From JBDTOX01 sp039933015 (GTDB lineage: Bacteria > Pseudomonadota > Gammaproteobacteria > Burkholderiales > Methylophilaceae), in assembly GCA_039933015.1 (NCBI GenBank), contig JBDTOX010000087.1:1-64000 (forward strand): a DNA stretch of 64,000 nt, read 5' to 3'. A program made the position numbers and the translations under genes. This document shows, piece by piece, positions 1 to 8,481 of the stretch. Numbering within the stretch: position 1 is the first letter of the stretch; every line of letters begins with the position of its first letter. Under the pieces are notes generated by a model. The model had not been told where the DNA came from, made no database searches, and saw nothing but the letters and a program-made list of their open reading frames with translations.

Positions 1-699
1 ACTGACCGTTTTTCCAGCCAATTGTTCAGGCTTGTGATCTTTCGGGTAGGTGATCTCAAAAGCCTTGCTTATGCCTGCCTTGCCCCCAGCCAGATGGTCA
101 TCAAATTCGGCATAACGCCCATCCGCGCCCAATACTAGTGTAAGCCCCTCATTTCCGGTGCTTTCCACTTGTTCACCACCAATCGATGCCGTCAGGCTTA
201 GATTGATCCTGTCACCTTTTTTTGCAGCGCGCTTTACCAACTCATAGGTAGCACGCTGTTCGACCAGAACTGCCACAGTCTTCTTGACATCGGCATCGCT
301 GACTTCCAGTACTGGGCGCTCAACCTTGATCTTGCTGAGGTCGCCAATAGTGAATTCGGGGAACACCTCAAAAGTAGCCACATATTCAAACTGCTCGGCA
401 GCTTCAACGAAAGGTTTGTGTTCTATATTGGGGTAGCCGGCCACTCGCAGCTTGTTCTCCTCGACGGCGTCCATAAAGCTGCGTTCGACCGCACCGGAAA
501 AGACTTCATCCCGCACCTGCATGCCATGTTGCTGCTCGACCAAGTTCATAGGTACCTTTCCCGGCCTGAAGCCAGCCATTTTGGCTGTACGGGCGAGGCG
601 GCTGATACGCTGACTGACCTCTGCTTCCAATGGTTTCACTGGCAGTGAAATCGTCATGCGGCGCTCTAGATTACTGATGGTTTCAACAGTGACTGACAT
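1..699 (-). CDS. tig: Trigger factor, N-terminal part (runs off the left edge)
   Basis: Ribosome-associated peptidyl-prolyl isomerase and chaperone that meets nascent chains at the exit tunnel. Only the first 233 codons lie in the window; the frame stays open to base 1. The reverse-strand translation begins MSVTVETISNLERR. It contains the ribosome-docking signature region, seen here as GFRPGKVPMN around residues 44-53, followed by the PPIase segment (GDRINLSLTASIGGE). The ATG at 699 lies 37 bases downstream of a tRNA-Leu gene on the same strand, an arrangement I recall from other betaproteobacteria, where tig is usually followed by clpP and clpX. Those would lie outside the window. Identification is firm. 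Confidence 0.95.
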   Translation of the reverse strand, partial: MSVTVETISNLERRMTISLPVKPLEAEVSQRISRLARTAKMAGFRPGKVPMNLVEQQHGMQVRDEVFSGAVERSFMDAVEENKLRVAGYPNIEHKPFVEAAEQFEYVATFEVFPEFTIGDLSKIKVERPVLEVSDADVKKTVAVLVEQRATYELVKRAAKKGDRINLSLTASIGGEQVESTGNEGLTLVLGADGRYAEFDDHLAGGKAGISKAFEITYPKDHKPEQLAGKTVS

Positions 700-736
700 G
701 TACTGGCTTTCTAAATATAATGGCTAACATATCATT

Positions 737-821
737 TGGTGCGAAAGGAGAGACTCGAACTCTCACGCCTTGCGGCGCTGGAACCTAAATCCAGTGCGTC
801 TACCAATTCCGCCACTTTCGC
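737..821 (-). tRNA. tRNA-Leu (anticodon UAG)
   Basis: The reverse strand folds as a long-variable-arm tRNA. The acceptor stem pairs GCGAAAG with CTTTCGC. The anticodon stem is CTGGA/TCCAG around loop TTTAGGT, giving anticodon UAG. A variable-arm hairpin and the T-arm GAGAG-TTCGAGT-CTCTC follow. Discriminator A and an encoded CCA complete the 3' end. Length is 85 bases. Confidence 0.95.
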
Positions 822-846
822 AGGTTGCTATTCAGGCAAGGGCCGC

Positions 847-875
847 ATTATAGCTCACTATGCCCTCGCCGAAAA
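847..875 (-). promoter_or_regulatory. Candidate promoter for tRNA-Leu
   Basis: Reverse-strand -10 TATAAT (847-852) sits 17 bases from a weak -35 TTTTCG (870-875), and 25 bases upstream of the tRNA 5' end. It is followed by a GC-rich discriminator (GCGGCCC), as is common for stringently controlled stable-RNA promoters. Inferred from sequence only. Confidence 0.5.
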
Positions 876-995
876 CCTCCATATTAAGGCTATTATGCAG
901 GGCTACTGGTTAACAAGATTGACAGAAGCCATGTAGAGATAGCAAGATAGCTATTAATCAATACTAGAAACCAGAAAGTCAGCTGAGAATACGAA

Positions 996-1244
996 ATGCA
1001 AAGTACGATAAACCACGAAGAAATCAATATGCTGCGTTCTGAAGTCGAATTGCTGATGAAAGAACGCCATGCATTGCTCAAAGTCACTGGCGCTGCGGCC
1101 GGCCTGATTGCCGAGCTTGATAGCCACGATTTACCCCAAGGCACAGTAGAAGCCGCGGAGCTGCTCGCAGCCAACATCAACACCCTCACGGAAGAAACTC
1201 TGCAAGATGCGCTGGGCGCGGTTCACGCGGCAATTATTCAGTAA
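996..1244 (+). CDS. Small hypothetical protein (82 aa)
   Basis: I do not recognise a family. The protein is acidic and probably largely helical, with a heptad-like N-terminal half (EEINMLRSEVELLMKERHAL) and no signal peptide, membrane segment or cysteine. Its ATG follows a purine-rich GAGAA about 8 bases upstream. An overlapping minus-strand frame of 98 aa looks like a shadow because it is Ser/Trp-rich and low in complexity. It stands alone between tRNA-Leu/tig and the efflux operon. A cytosolic accessory protein is plausible, but no function can be assigned. Confidence 0.6.
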   Translation: MQSTINHEEINMLRSEVELLMKERHALLKVTGAAAGLIAELDSHDLPQGTVEAAELLAANINTLTEETLQDALGAVHAAIIQ

Positions 1245-1347
1245 TTCCTCTAGCAGCACCTCAATCTCGTTTTTCTGCATCAGGGCTATTGGCCGCATCG
1301 ATTACCAAGCTTCAAGGTTTGCGCTTTTAAGAGTCGCGCCATAGAAA

Positions 1348-1376
1348 TTGCCCGCCTCCGGCTCTGCATGTAATAT
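1348..1376 (+). promoter_or_regulatory. Candidate promoter for the RND efflux operon
   Basis: TTGCCC (1348-1353) and TAATAT (1371-1376) are separated by 17 bases. They lie 26 bases upstream of the TTG start of the TolC-family gene. Inferred from sequence only. Confidence 0.45.
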
Positions 1377-1402
1377 CGTACAGGGGTTGGAGAGGGGCAA
1401 GA

Positions 1403-2869
1403 TTGCATACTAAAAGATCAGCACATGGTTCACTGACGGCAGCCCTGTTTATTTCCGGTCTGCTCTCCGGCTGCGCATTTCAGGCTTACCGTCCGCAACC
1501 GATTGATCCGGCACAAAGCGCTGCGCGCTATCAAACCCGCGATCCAGCCAGTGCGGAATTTCGCGCTTATCTGATAGCGCAGGGCTATCCCGCCAATCAG
1601 TTACCACTTAAGCAATGGGGTTTGCGTGAATTAACACTGAGCGCCTTGTTTTTTCATCCACAGCTGGACGTTGCGCGTGCCCGATGGCGCGCGGCGCAGG
1701 CGGGTGAAATCACTGCCGGCCAGCGGCCTGATCCGGGCATTTCCGGCAACATTCAAAACCACAGCAAAACCGACGGCGGTATATCTCCATGGACATACAG
1801 CCTGGCGCTTGATATCCCGGTTGAGACAGCAGGCAAGCGTCAGGCACGTATAGATCGTGCAACGAATTTATCAGAAGCTGCTCGTATCGAAATTGGACAA
1901 ACTGCCTGGCAGGTACGCAGCCGTTTACTCAACAGCCTGATTGAGTACAACGCATCCTTGCAGCAGGTGCAAATCCTGCAACAAGAGTTGGCGCTACGCA
2001 ATGAAATTGTAGCCATGCTGCAGGCGCGGTTTAGTGCGGGCCTGATTTCCAGCGTGGAAATGGCAAATGCCCGGCTGCAATTGCAAAAAATCCAGCAGTC
2101 ACTGCAAGCCGAAATGGGGCGGACCTCAGAACTACGCGCAGCACTGGCCAATAATGCCGGCTTGTCTCTGCAAACGTTCAGCCAGCTCAATCTGGAAAGC
2201 ACTGATTCCGAGCATATTATCGCTCGTCCACACCACACCAGGCTTGCACGCGGTAACAGTGCCGACATGCAACAAGCCGCTCTACTTAATCGGCTGGACA
2301 TACGTGCCGCACTGGCACGTTATGCTGCTGCAGAAGCCAAGCTGCGCCTGGAAATCGCTCGGCAATATCCCGATCTCGTGCTCTCGCCTGGTTATAGTTA
2401 TGACCAGGGCGACCGCATATGGTCACTCGGCCTATCTGCGCTGCTTAACCTGCTCAACAAGAATCAAGGCTTGATTGCCGAAGCTCGCAGTTTGCGTGAG
2501 GTCGAAGCTGCCCAGTTTGAAGCGCTGCAAGCCCAAGTGATTGGTGATCTGGAACAAAACAAAGCCCGCTATTTTGCAGCGCTAGATGAGCTGGACAAGG
2601 CACGTCAGCAATTAAGCGCTCAGCTGGTCAGCACGCAACAGATAGAACATCAGTTTGATGCGGGTTATGCGGATAGACTGGAACTAAGAACAACACAACT
2701 GGAAAACCTGCTTGCCACGAAAAACCTGCTAAGTGTTGAATACAAAACCCAGCGCGCAGCCAGCGCACTTGAAGACACCTTGCAGCGCCCACTGGAGGAT
2801 GACGCATCGGCCCAATTCAGCGTGCCATCCGATATTGAAGAAACCGGCCTTAATAGAAACCGGCCTTGA
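1403..2869 (+). CDS. TolC-family outer membrane efflux lipoprotein
   Basis: Outer-membrane channel of a tripartite RND exporter. The start is TTG at 1403, preceded by GGAGAGGGG with 5-10 base spacing; no in-frame ATG lies nearby. The N-terminus is a lipoprotein signal (hydrophobic run, then LLSGC lipobox near residue 24). The body consists of two repeats of long alpha-helical, Gln/Ala/Leu-rich segments typical of the OEP family. Length (488 aa) is normal. It is first in an operon with the adaptor and pump genes, 45 bases upstream of the adaptor. The substrate cannot be read from the sequence; the CzcA-like pump suggests metal cations or small toxic molecules. Confidence 0.88.
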   Translation: MHTKRSAHGSLTAALFISGLLSGCAFQAYRPQPIDPAQSAARYQTRDPASAEFRAYLIAQGYPANQLPLKQWGLRELTLSALFFHPQLDVARARWRAAQAGEITAGQRPDPGISGNIQNHSKTDGGISPWTYSLALDIPVETAGKRQARIDRATNLSEAARIEIGQTAWQVRSRLLNSLIEYNASLQQVQILQQELALRNEIVAMLQARFSAGLISSVEMANARLQLQKIQQSLQAEMGRTSELRAALANNAGLSLQTFSQLNLESTDSEHIIARPHHTRLARGNSADMQQAALLNRLDIRAALARYAAAEAKLRLEIARQYPDLVLSPGYSYDQGDRIWSLGLSALLNLLNKNQGLIAEARSLREVEAAQFEALQAQVIGDLEQNKARYFAALDELDKARQQLSAQLVSTQQIEHQFDAGYADRLELRTTQLENLLATKNLLSVEYKTQRAASALEDTLQRPLEDDASAQFSVPSDIEETGLNRNRP

Positions 2870-2914
2870 TAGAAGCCGCTGCCATGAGCCACATAAGAGC
2901 AGGAGCAAACCTGT

Positions 2915-3979
2915 ATGAATCGTAAAATAGCCGCCATTATTGCCCTGCAAATCCTGCTCATCATCGTCCTGTTCTGGATGCTGGTTTTTTATGGCAAGGA
3001 TGAATATGAAGCCTATACCCACGAACAGGGAGATGAAATTGAGAGTCCTAGCCGTGTCGGTATAGATGCCGGCTTGACTATTGTTACACTTAGCCCGCAA
3101 GCCCAGGCACAGAGCGGCATTACTACTAGCAAGCTAAAAGCCAGCACACACCAGAATACTCTTTCCACCTTTGGCACTGTGCTCAGCATTGATGCGCTAA
3201 TTGATTTGCGCACGCGTTACCTGACGGCCAAGGCCGATGCGAGCGTGGCGCGCGCCTCTCTGACGAACAGCCAGCAGGAATACCAGCGCTTGCTGCAACT
3301 TAACCGCGATAACCGTAATATTTCGGACCGCGCGGTCATGGCTGCAGAAGCCGCCTGGAAAGCCGATGAAGCCAGGGTACTGGCAGCCGAAACCACGGCC
3401 AATAACGTGCGCGACAATATCCGGCAATCATGGGGGGAAGCACTGACCAACCAAGCCACTCAGCAGCCCGCCGGCGCATCGTTGCAGCGCTTATTGCAAT
3501 ACCGCGAGGTGCTGCTGCAGATTGCGCTGCCTTTTGATGCGCCCAGCCCTAAGCCCGGCAGTATGCTTGCTGTCACGCCAACCGGTTCTCGGGACAAAAC
3601 CATACAGGCAGAATTCGTCTCGCCTTCACCGCAAACTGACAGCACCATTCAGGGTAAAACCTACTATTACCGCGCTGCCGCCGACGAGTTGCGTGCGGGC
3701 ATGCGTGTCACTGTACACATGGCAGATTCTGCCGTGAATGTCACCGGTGTCATTGTGCCTGACAGCGCTGTGGTCTGGTATGGCGGGAAAGCCTGGGTCT
3801 ATCGCAAAGAAGACGCTAACCGCTTTGTACGGCTGCCTGTTAATACGGATATGGAAGCCAATAGCGGCTGGTTCAACGCAGGCAACGTTAAGCCTGGCCA
3901 GGCATTAGTCACTAGCGGCGCGCAGCTTCTGCTGTCCGAAGAGTTCAAGTATCAGATCAAGAATGAAAATGCGGACTGA
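2915..3979 (+). CDS. RND efflux periplasmic adaptor (membrane fusion protein)
   Basis: Periplasmic adaptor bridging the inner-membrane pump and the TolC-like channel. ATG at 2915 has AGGAG 9 bases upstream. An uncleaved N-terminal membrane anchor (residues 4-27, IAAIIALQILLIIVLFWMLVF) is followed by a coiled-coil hairpin region (about 90-170) and beta-barrel/lipoyl-like segments (VIVPDSAVVWYGGKAWVYR, about 280-300). At 354 aa it is short for the CusB/CzcB class. Its stop codon lies inside a perfect 9-bp inverted repeat, and 234 bases of repetitive non-coding sequence separate it from the pump gene, unusual within an efflux operon. Confidence 0.85.
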   Translation: MNRKIAAIIALQILLIIVLFWMLVFYGKDEYEAYTHEQGDEIESPSRVGIDAGLTIVTLSPQAQAQSGITTSKLKASTHQNTLSTFGTVLSIDALIDLRTRYLTAKADASVARASLTNSQQEYQRLLQLNRDNRNISDRAVMAAEAAWKADEARVLAAETTANNVRDNIRQSWGEALTNQATQQPAGASLQRLLQYREVLLQIALPFDAPSPKPGSMLAVTPTGSRDKTIQAEFVSPSPQTDSTIQGKTYYYRAAADELRAGMRVTVHMADSAVNVTGVIVPDSAVVWYGGKAWVYRKEDANRFVRLPVNTDMEANSGWFNAGNVKPGQALVTSGAQLLLSEEFKYQIKNENAD

Positions 3980-3997
3980 CATTTCATTTCAGTCCGC
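3971..3997 (+). promoter_or_regulatory. Hairpin over the adaptor stop codon
   Basis: GCGGACTGA (3971-3979) pairs perfectly with TCAGTCCGC (3989-3997) around a 9-base loop. The left arm contains the TGA stop. There is no U-tract, so an mRNA-processing or stabilising role is more likely than intrinsic termination. Confidence 0.55.
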
Positions 3998-3998
3998 A

Positions 3999-4215
3999 TT
4001 GCAGTGGTGGCTAATGCGGCAAAGCTGCGTTATGCCAGAGCTAAAACGCAGTTGGCTAGCCATCGCAGCCTTTGTTGCAGTGGCGGTTAATGCGGCTACG
4101 CGGCGTGATGCCGGAGCTAAAATGCCGCTTGCAAATTCATCGCAAGCTGCGTTGCAGTGGGGACTCACCTGCACTGCAGGTCATGTCGCAGTTAAAACGA
4201 GGATTAGCCCGCCAT
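3999..4215 (+). repeat. Three imperfect tandem repeats (period 76-77) between adaptor and pump genes
   Basis: Units begin TTGCAGTGG at 3999, 4075 and 4152. Units 1 and 2 are clearly alike along their length (shared TAATGCGGC, ATGCC and GAGCTAAAA blocks); unit 3 keeps only the beginning and the TTAAAACG block. Unit 1 can form a 7-bp stem (4025-4031 with 4045-4051) and unit 2 the equivalent stem (4100-4106 with 4122-4128). The paired bases differ but stay complementary. Unit 3 instead carries a perfect 7-bp inverted repeat (4167-4173 with 4175-4181). The period is not a multiple of three, and no convincing protein is encoded. Confidence 0.7.
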
Positions 4216-7200
4216 GATGTCGGCTATCGTTCGCTTCTCCATCCGCTTCAACGGTGTCATTATTGGCTTGGCAAGCCTGGCCGTGCTGTATGGCATTTAC
4301 AGCCTGTCGCGCAGCCATCTGGATGTGTTTCCAGAGTTTTCACCAACGCAGCTCGTCATCCAGACCGAATCCCCCGGCCTCTCTGCGGAACTGGTTGAAG
4401 CATTAGTCAGCCAACCCATTGAAAACGGCATCGCGGGCACAGTCGGCATAGACCTCATGCGCTCGCAGTCTATCCCCGGCTTATCAGTCGTTACGGTCCT
4501 TTTCAAGGACGGCACTGACGTTTATCGCAATCGCCAGGTGGTTGCCGAGCGTCTGGCCACATTAAGCAACCAGCTCCCGCGGGGCATCACGCCCAATATT
4601 ACGCCGCTCACCTCTTCCGCCAGCACCGTCATGGGCATTGGCCTGACCTCTGAAACGCGCTCCCTGATGGAGCTGCGCACGCTCGTAGATTGGACCATAC
4701 GTCCGCACTTGCTGGCGGTGCCCGGCGTCGCAGATGTGAATGTATTTGGCGGCACAGTGCGTCAATTCCAGATTCAGGTGGATCCAGACCAGCTGATTCG
4801 CTACAACATCTCCCTGCAGCAAGTCATGGAGGCCGCGAATAAAGCCACCGGCGTGCGTGGTGCGGGCTTTATCGAAAACAATAACCAGCGTGTCGTCATC
4901 CATAGCGAGGGCCAGGCGCTCACGCCGCAACAACTGGGACAGGCCACCCTGCTGCATCGTGATGGCCAAACGCTACGCCTGGCGGATATAGGCAAAGTGG
5001 TGGAAGGTCCCGCCCCCTCCATCAGTGCGGCGGCCATCAATAGCAAAGCCGGCGTTTATCTCTCCATACAAGGCCAGCTGGGAGCCAATACCTACGCGGT
5101 TACCCAGGCCATTGAAAAAGCGTTGCGCGAGCTGCGGCCCACGCTGGAAACAGAAAAAGTAAGCTTGCACACCGGGCTGTTCCGCCCTGCCAATTTTATT
5201 GAAACGGCTATCGACGGCGTACGTACTGATATTTTGATCGGCTCAATTCTGGTCATCACCGTACTGTTCCTGTTTCTGTTCAATGCGCGTACCGCCTTCA
5301 TTTCTGCCACCGCCATTCCGCTATCCCTGTTGAGTGCAATCGTGGTGCTGAACCATTTCGGCATCGGCCTCAACATCATGATCTTGGGCGGCTTGGCCAT
5401 TGCGCTGGGCGAGGTGGTGGACGATGCCATCATTGATACTGAAAATATCTTCCGGCGCCTGCGCGAAAACCGCCTGCTGGCATCGCCTGCACCCTATTAC
5501 CGCGTAGTGTTTGACGCCTCAATGGAAGTACGCAGCTCGGTGGTGTATGCCACCTTTATTGTGGCGCTGGTGTTCATGCCCCTGCTCACTTTAAGCGGCG
5601 TCGCCGGCAAGCTGTTCGCGCCCTTGGGCCTGGCTTATATCTCAGCCATTCTGGCATCCCTGGTGATTGCGCTCACCCTCACGCCTGCGCTTTGCTACTT
5701 GCTGTTAGGCAATGCCAAGCTAGCAAGTGAAGATTCACCCATGATTCGGGTAATCAAGCGGCACTATGTCAAGCTGCTACGGCGCATTGAACAACATTAC
5801 AAGCTCATCATCGGCATTGCTGTAGTGTTGATTGCATTGGGCTTAGGCATATTGCCCTTATTCAAAAACCAGTTCATCCCCAATCTGCATGAAGGCCATT
5901 ACATCATGCACATGACGGCGGTACCGGGCACCTCAGAGCTGGAATCGCTACGCATAGGCGAAAAAGTGACCGATGCCCTGCGCGAAATCAAAGGCGTGCG
6001 CTCCATTGCCCAGTGGGTCGGTCGCGCGCCCAATGGAGCGGATACTTTCGGCACGCACTACAGCGAGTTTGAAATTGAAATTGGTACACTGTCGAGTGAT
6101 GAACAGAACCGTATCCTGGAAGAAATCCGCAAAAAACTTTCCGGCATAGATGATAAAGGCAATATGACGGCGGGGTTCCCCGGCGTTAATTTCGCCATTA
6201 ACACCTTTCTTACCGAGCGCATTGAAGAAACGATTTCCGGCTATGCCGCAGCCATGGTGATTAATATTTACGGCAGTGACCTGGATGCGCTGGACCGTGA
6301 CGCCCAAGCCATTGCCAGCGTACTAGCCAGAATTCCCGGTGCGGCCGATGTGCTGGTGCAATCGCCGCCCGGCACGCCGCAACTGGTGATTCGACTGCAT
6401 GCCGAGAAACTGCTGCAATGGGGCTTACAGCCGACTGACGTGCTGGACAATATCCGCGCAGCTTATGAGAGCGTGCCGGTCACGCAGGTGTATCAGGGCA
6501 ACCGGGTAATTGGCGTTAGCGTCGTGCTCGATTCCGCATCGCGCAACAACCTGCATCAGGTAGGCAAACTACCTCTCATCAACAATGCAGGAAAGATCGT
6601 TCGCCTGCAGGATGTAGCGGATATATCCCAGGAAAATGGCCGCGCCAAAATCCTGCACGCGGGCGCCAAACGCCTTCAAACCATCACCGCCAACGTGGTA
6701 GGGCGCGATATTCAAAGCTTTGCAAAAGAGATGAAAAAACGCGTGCGCAGCGAAGTGCATTTGGCGCCCGGCAACTACCTGGCATTTACGGGTGAGGCTG
6801 AAGCCCAGGCGCAATCGCGCGAAGATTTACTCGTCCACTCACTACTGGCCGGCGTTGGCATCTTCCTGCTGCTGTACGTGGCGTTTGGCCACTTGCGCAA
6901 TCTGCTGCTCACCTTTGCCAACCTGCCATTCGCGCTGATAGGCGGCGTACTGGCAGTGCTGTTTACCGGCGGCTGGATTTCCCTGGGCTCGCTGGTCGGT
7001 TTCGTTACCCTGTTTGGTATTACGCTGCGTAACTCCATCATGCTGGTATCGCATTATCAACATCTGGTAGATAAGGAAGATTTGGTGTGGGGGCTGGAAA
7101 CCGCTATCCGCGGCGCTTCAGAACGACTGCCATCTATTTTGATGACGGCTTTGGTAACCGCATTAGGCTTGCTGCCGCTAGCCGCCGGCAGCGGTCAGCC

Positions 7201-7333
7201 CGGACGCGAAATCGAAGGGCCGATGGCAACCATCATCGTCGGCGGGCTGGTAACTTCAACCATCCTCAACCTGCTGATTTTGCCCACCATCATGCTGCAC
7301 TTCGGGAGATTTGAAAAACAGCAGCAACAATGA
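4214..7333 (+). CDS. RND efflux pump, CzcA/CusA-like inner-membrane permease
   Basis: Proton-driven inner-membrane exporter of the RND superfamily, full length at 1039 aa. It has the expected two-fold layout: TM1 at residues 12-30, a large periplasmic loop, TM2-6 (about 335-500), TM7 near 535, a second loop, and TM8-12 (about 875-1030). The proton-relay helix TM4 reads GEVVDDAIIDTEN (about 400-412), a variant of the HME-RND motif. ATG at 4214 has CGAGGA 10 bases upstream; a second ATG follows directly. Whether it exports metal cations, as in CzcA/CusA, or organic compounds is open; no metal-sensor gene is adjacent. Confidence 0.88.
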   Translation: MMSAIVRFSIRFNGVIIGLASLAVLYGIYSLSRSHLDVFPEFSPTQLVIQTESPGLSAELVEALVSQPIENGIAGTVGIDLMRSQSIPGLSVVTVLFKDGTDVYRNRQVVAERLATLSNQLPRGITPNITPLTSSASTVMGIGLTSETRSLMELRTLVDWTIRPHLLAVPGVADVNVFGGTVRQFQIQVDPDQLIRYNISLQQVMEAANKATGVRGAGFIENNNQRVVIHSEGQALTPQQLGQATLLHRDGQTLRLADIGKVVEGPAPSISAAAINSKAGVYLSIQGQLGANTYAVTQAIEKALRELRPTLETEKVSLHTGLFRPANFIETAIDGVRTDILIGSILVITVLFLFLFNARTAFISATAIPLSLLSAIVVLNHFGIGLNIMILGGLAIALGEVVDDAIIDTENIFRRLRENRLLASPAPYYRVVFDASMEVRSSVVYATFIVALVFMPLLTLSGVAGKLFAPLGLAYISAILASLVIALTLTPALCYLLLGNAKLASEDSPMIRVIKRHYVKLLRRIEQHYKLIIGIAVVLIALGLGILPLFKNQFIPNLHEGHYIMHMTAVPGTSELESLRIGEKVTDALREIKGVRSIAQWVGRAPNGADTFGTHYSEFEIEIGTLSSDEQNRILEEIRKKLSGIDDKGNMTAGFPGVNFAINTFLTERIEETISGYAAAMVINIYGSDLDALDRDAQAIASVLARIPGAADVLVQSPPGTPQLVIRLHAEKLLQWGLQPTDVLDNIRAAYESVPVTQVYQGNRVIGVSVVLDSASRNNLHQVGKLPLINNAGKIVRLQDVADISQENGRAKILHAGAKRLQTITANVVGRDIQSFAKEMKKRVRSEVHLAPGNYLAFTGEAEAQAQSREDLLVHSLLAGVGIFLLLYVAFGHLRNLLLTFANLPFALIGGVLAVLFTGGWISLGSLVGFVTLFGITLRNSIMLVSHYQHLVDKEDLVWGLETAIRGASERLPSILMTALVTALGLLPLAAGSGQPGREIEGPMATIIVGGLVTSTILNLLILPTIMLHFGRFEKQQQQ

Positions 7334-7403
7334 TGATGATTAATTTCAATGACTAGATGGCCGCTACGCTATGCTTGCTAGAAACTCGCACAATCGGCGC
7401 GTT

Positions 7404-7421
7404 TTCCGACTTTCGCCGGAA
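7404..7421 (-). repeat. Dispersed-repeat-like hairpin downstream of pcd
   Basis: The reverse strand contains GTCATTCCGGCGAAAGTCGG. It resembles the GTCATTCC-GGCGAAAG small repeats scattered through many betaproteobacterial genomes. It folds as a 7-bp stem with a GAAA loop and one G-T pair. It sits directly after the pcd gene, without a U-tract. Only one clear copy is visible in this window. Confidence 0.4.
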
Positions 7422-7427
7422 TGACGT

Positions 7428-7811
7428 TCAGTTATCGTATTTAATGTACTTAAAGCGTGCATCCTCATTGGGCGTGCCTTCCAGCGCACCGCCCGCCTTG
7501 CCTGGTTGCCACTGGATGACTTCCTCGATTTTTTTCGCCAGCGCCCAGTCCTTATCGGTAATACCCTTGGCCGTGTGGGTGCAGAGCTTGACGATGACGA
7601 AAGCATAGGAAACCGTTAAATCCGGATGGTGCCAGGCAGCTTCGGCCAGGTGTCCCACGGTGTTGACCACCATCAGCGTGCCTTTCCAGCCACTGGTTTT
7701 GTATTTACGGCGTATCCAGCCATCTTCAAAGTACCAATGGGGTAATTCAGCCGCCAGCTTGGCTGCAATTTCATTTTCGCTATAAACGTGTTCTTTGACT
7801 GCTTCACTCAT
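7428..7811 (-). CDS. pcd: Pterin-4a-carbinolamine dehydratase
   Basis: Dehydratase of 4a-hydroxytetrahydropterins (PhhB/DCoH family). At 127 aa it is slightly longer than usual. The catalytic histidines of the family are visible: His61-His62 in AAWHHPDLTVSY and His79 in KLCTHTAKGIT. It is the last gene of a minus-strand operon of methylofuran/methanopterin-type genes, 37 bases after the amino acid kinase, with no phenylalanine hydroxylase near. Homologues are known in methylotroph H4MPT gene clusters, so a role in pterin handling for H4MPT-linked C1 transfer is more likely than in phenylalanine degradation. That role is inferred from context. Confidence 0.88.
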   Translation of the reverse strand: MSEAVKEHVYSENEIAAKLAAELPHWYFEDGWIRRKYKTSGWKGTLMVVNTVGHLAEAAWHHPDLTVSYAFVIVKLCTHTAKGITDKDWALAKKIEEVIQWQPGKAGGALEGTPNEDARFKYIKYDN

Positions 7812-7848
7812 GCTATTTCTCCTTATTCATTCGCCCTGCCTAATTGGA

Positions 7849-8475
7849 TCAGTTCCATGCACACCGCACGGCTACTCCCGTTGAGGATAGGCGTTCCTGC
7901 GATATACCGTCATCAAAAACCGTGTAATCCTCTTTACCTAGCACCCAGGTGTTGAAGTTCTGCCCGGCGATGGAATCGCCAAAGTACTCATCTACCATGC
8001 CATCCTTGATGAGTTTTTCCAGCGAGATCTGACCACCATCCGGACGCTGTGACTTGACCAATATCAGCTGGTCGGCATTCAGCCTCGAAGCCAGCTGTGC
8101 GGCCAGGCTATCTGAGGTGACTTGCCAGTTGGCCGGGATAGTCTCGTCAGCGAGCACCATTTTGCTCGGCAGCCAGACGATGGCTCGATGCTGCCAGCCG
8201 CGTTCGGCGATTTCCAGTTCGCTCTCGGCCTTGACTAGCTTGGGGTTGAGTCCTGCCAGCAGCACGCCGTATTGATCCATTGCCATTACCGCCATGTGAT
8301 GGGCTGCGGCATCACTTATTCCGCTCAGTTTTTGCGATTCGCGTACAGCATCAGCAAAAATGCCCCCGCCTGGAACGATGACAATCTTGCCATCGCCATA
8401 ACGCGTGAAAATGTCCAACCAACGCTCAAGCTCATGTGAGCCTAACAAGCTTCCACCAAGTTTGACTACCCACAT
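7849..8475 (-). CDS. Archaeal-type amino acid kinase, MfnE-like
   Basis: Amino acid kinase superfamily protein (208 aa), close to the archaeal aspartokinase-related group that includes MfnE. In methanogens MfnE phosphorylates the aminomethylfuran phosphate intermediate of methanofuran synthesis. Seen here are the N-terminal phosphate-binding lysine/glycine motif VVKLGGSLLGS (residues 3-13) and the second glycine-rich motif IVIVPGGGIFAD (about 32-43). ATG at 8475 follows the pabB stop by 6 bases, so the two are probably translationally coupled. Neighbours mfnF-like and mfnD-like support a step in methylofuran side-chain/furan assembly. The family is certain; the exact reaction is inference. 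Confidence 0.75.
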   Translation of the reverse strand: MWVVKLGGSLLGSHELERWLDIFTRYGDGKIVIVPGGGIFADAVRESQKLSGISDAAAHHMAVMAMDQYGVLLAGLNPKLVKAESELEIAERGWQHRAIVWLPSKMVLADETIPANWQVTSDSLAAQLASRLNADQLILVKSQRPDGGQISLEKLIKDGMVDEYFGDSIAGQNFNTWVLGKEDYTVFDDGISQERLSSTGVAVRCAWN

Positions 8476-8481
8476 AACTGC

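Noticed and set aside
3963..4217. 84-codon open frame across the tandem repeats between adaptor and pump genes
   Set aside because: The repeat period (76-77) shifts the frame in every unit, the translation has no family resemblance and there is no ribosome binding site. The region is better explained as structured non-coding DNA.
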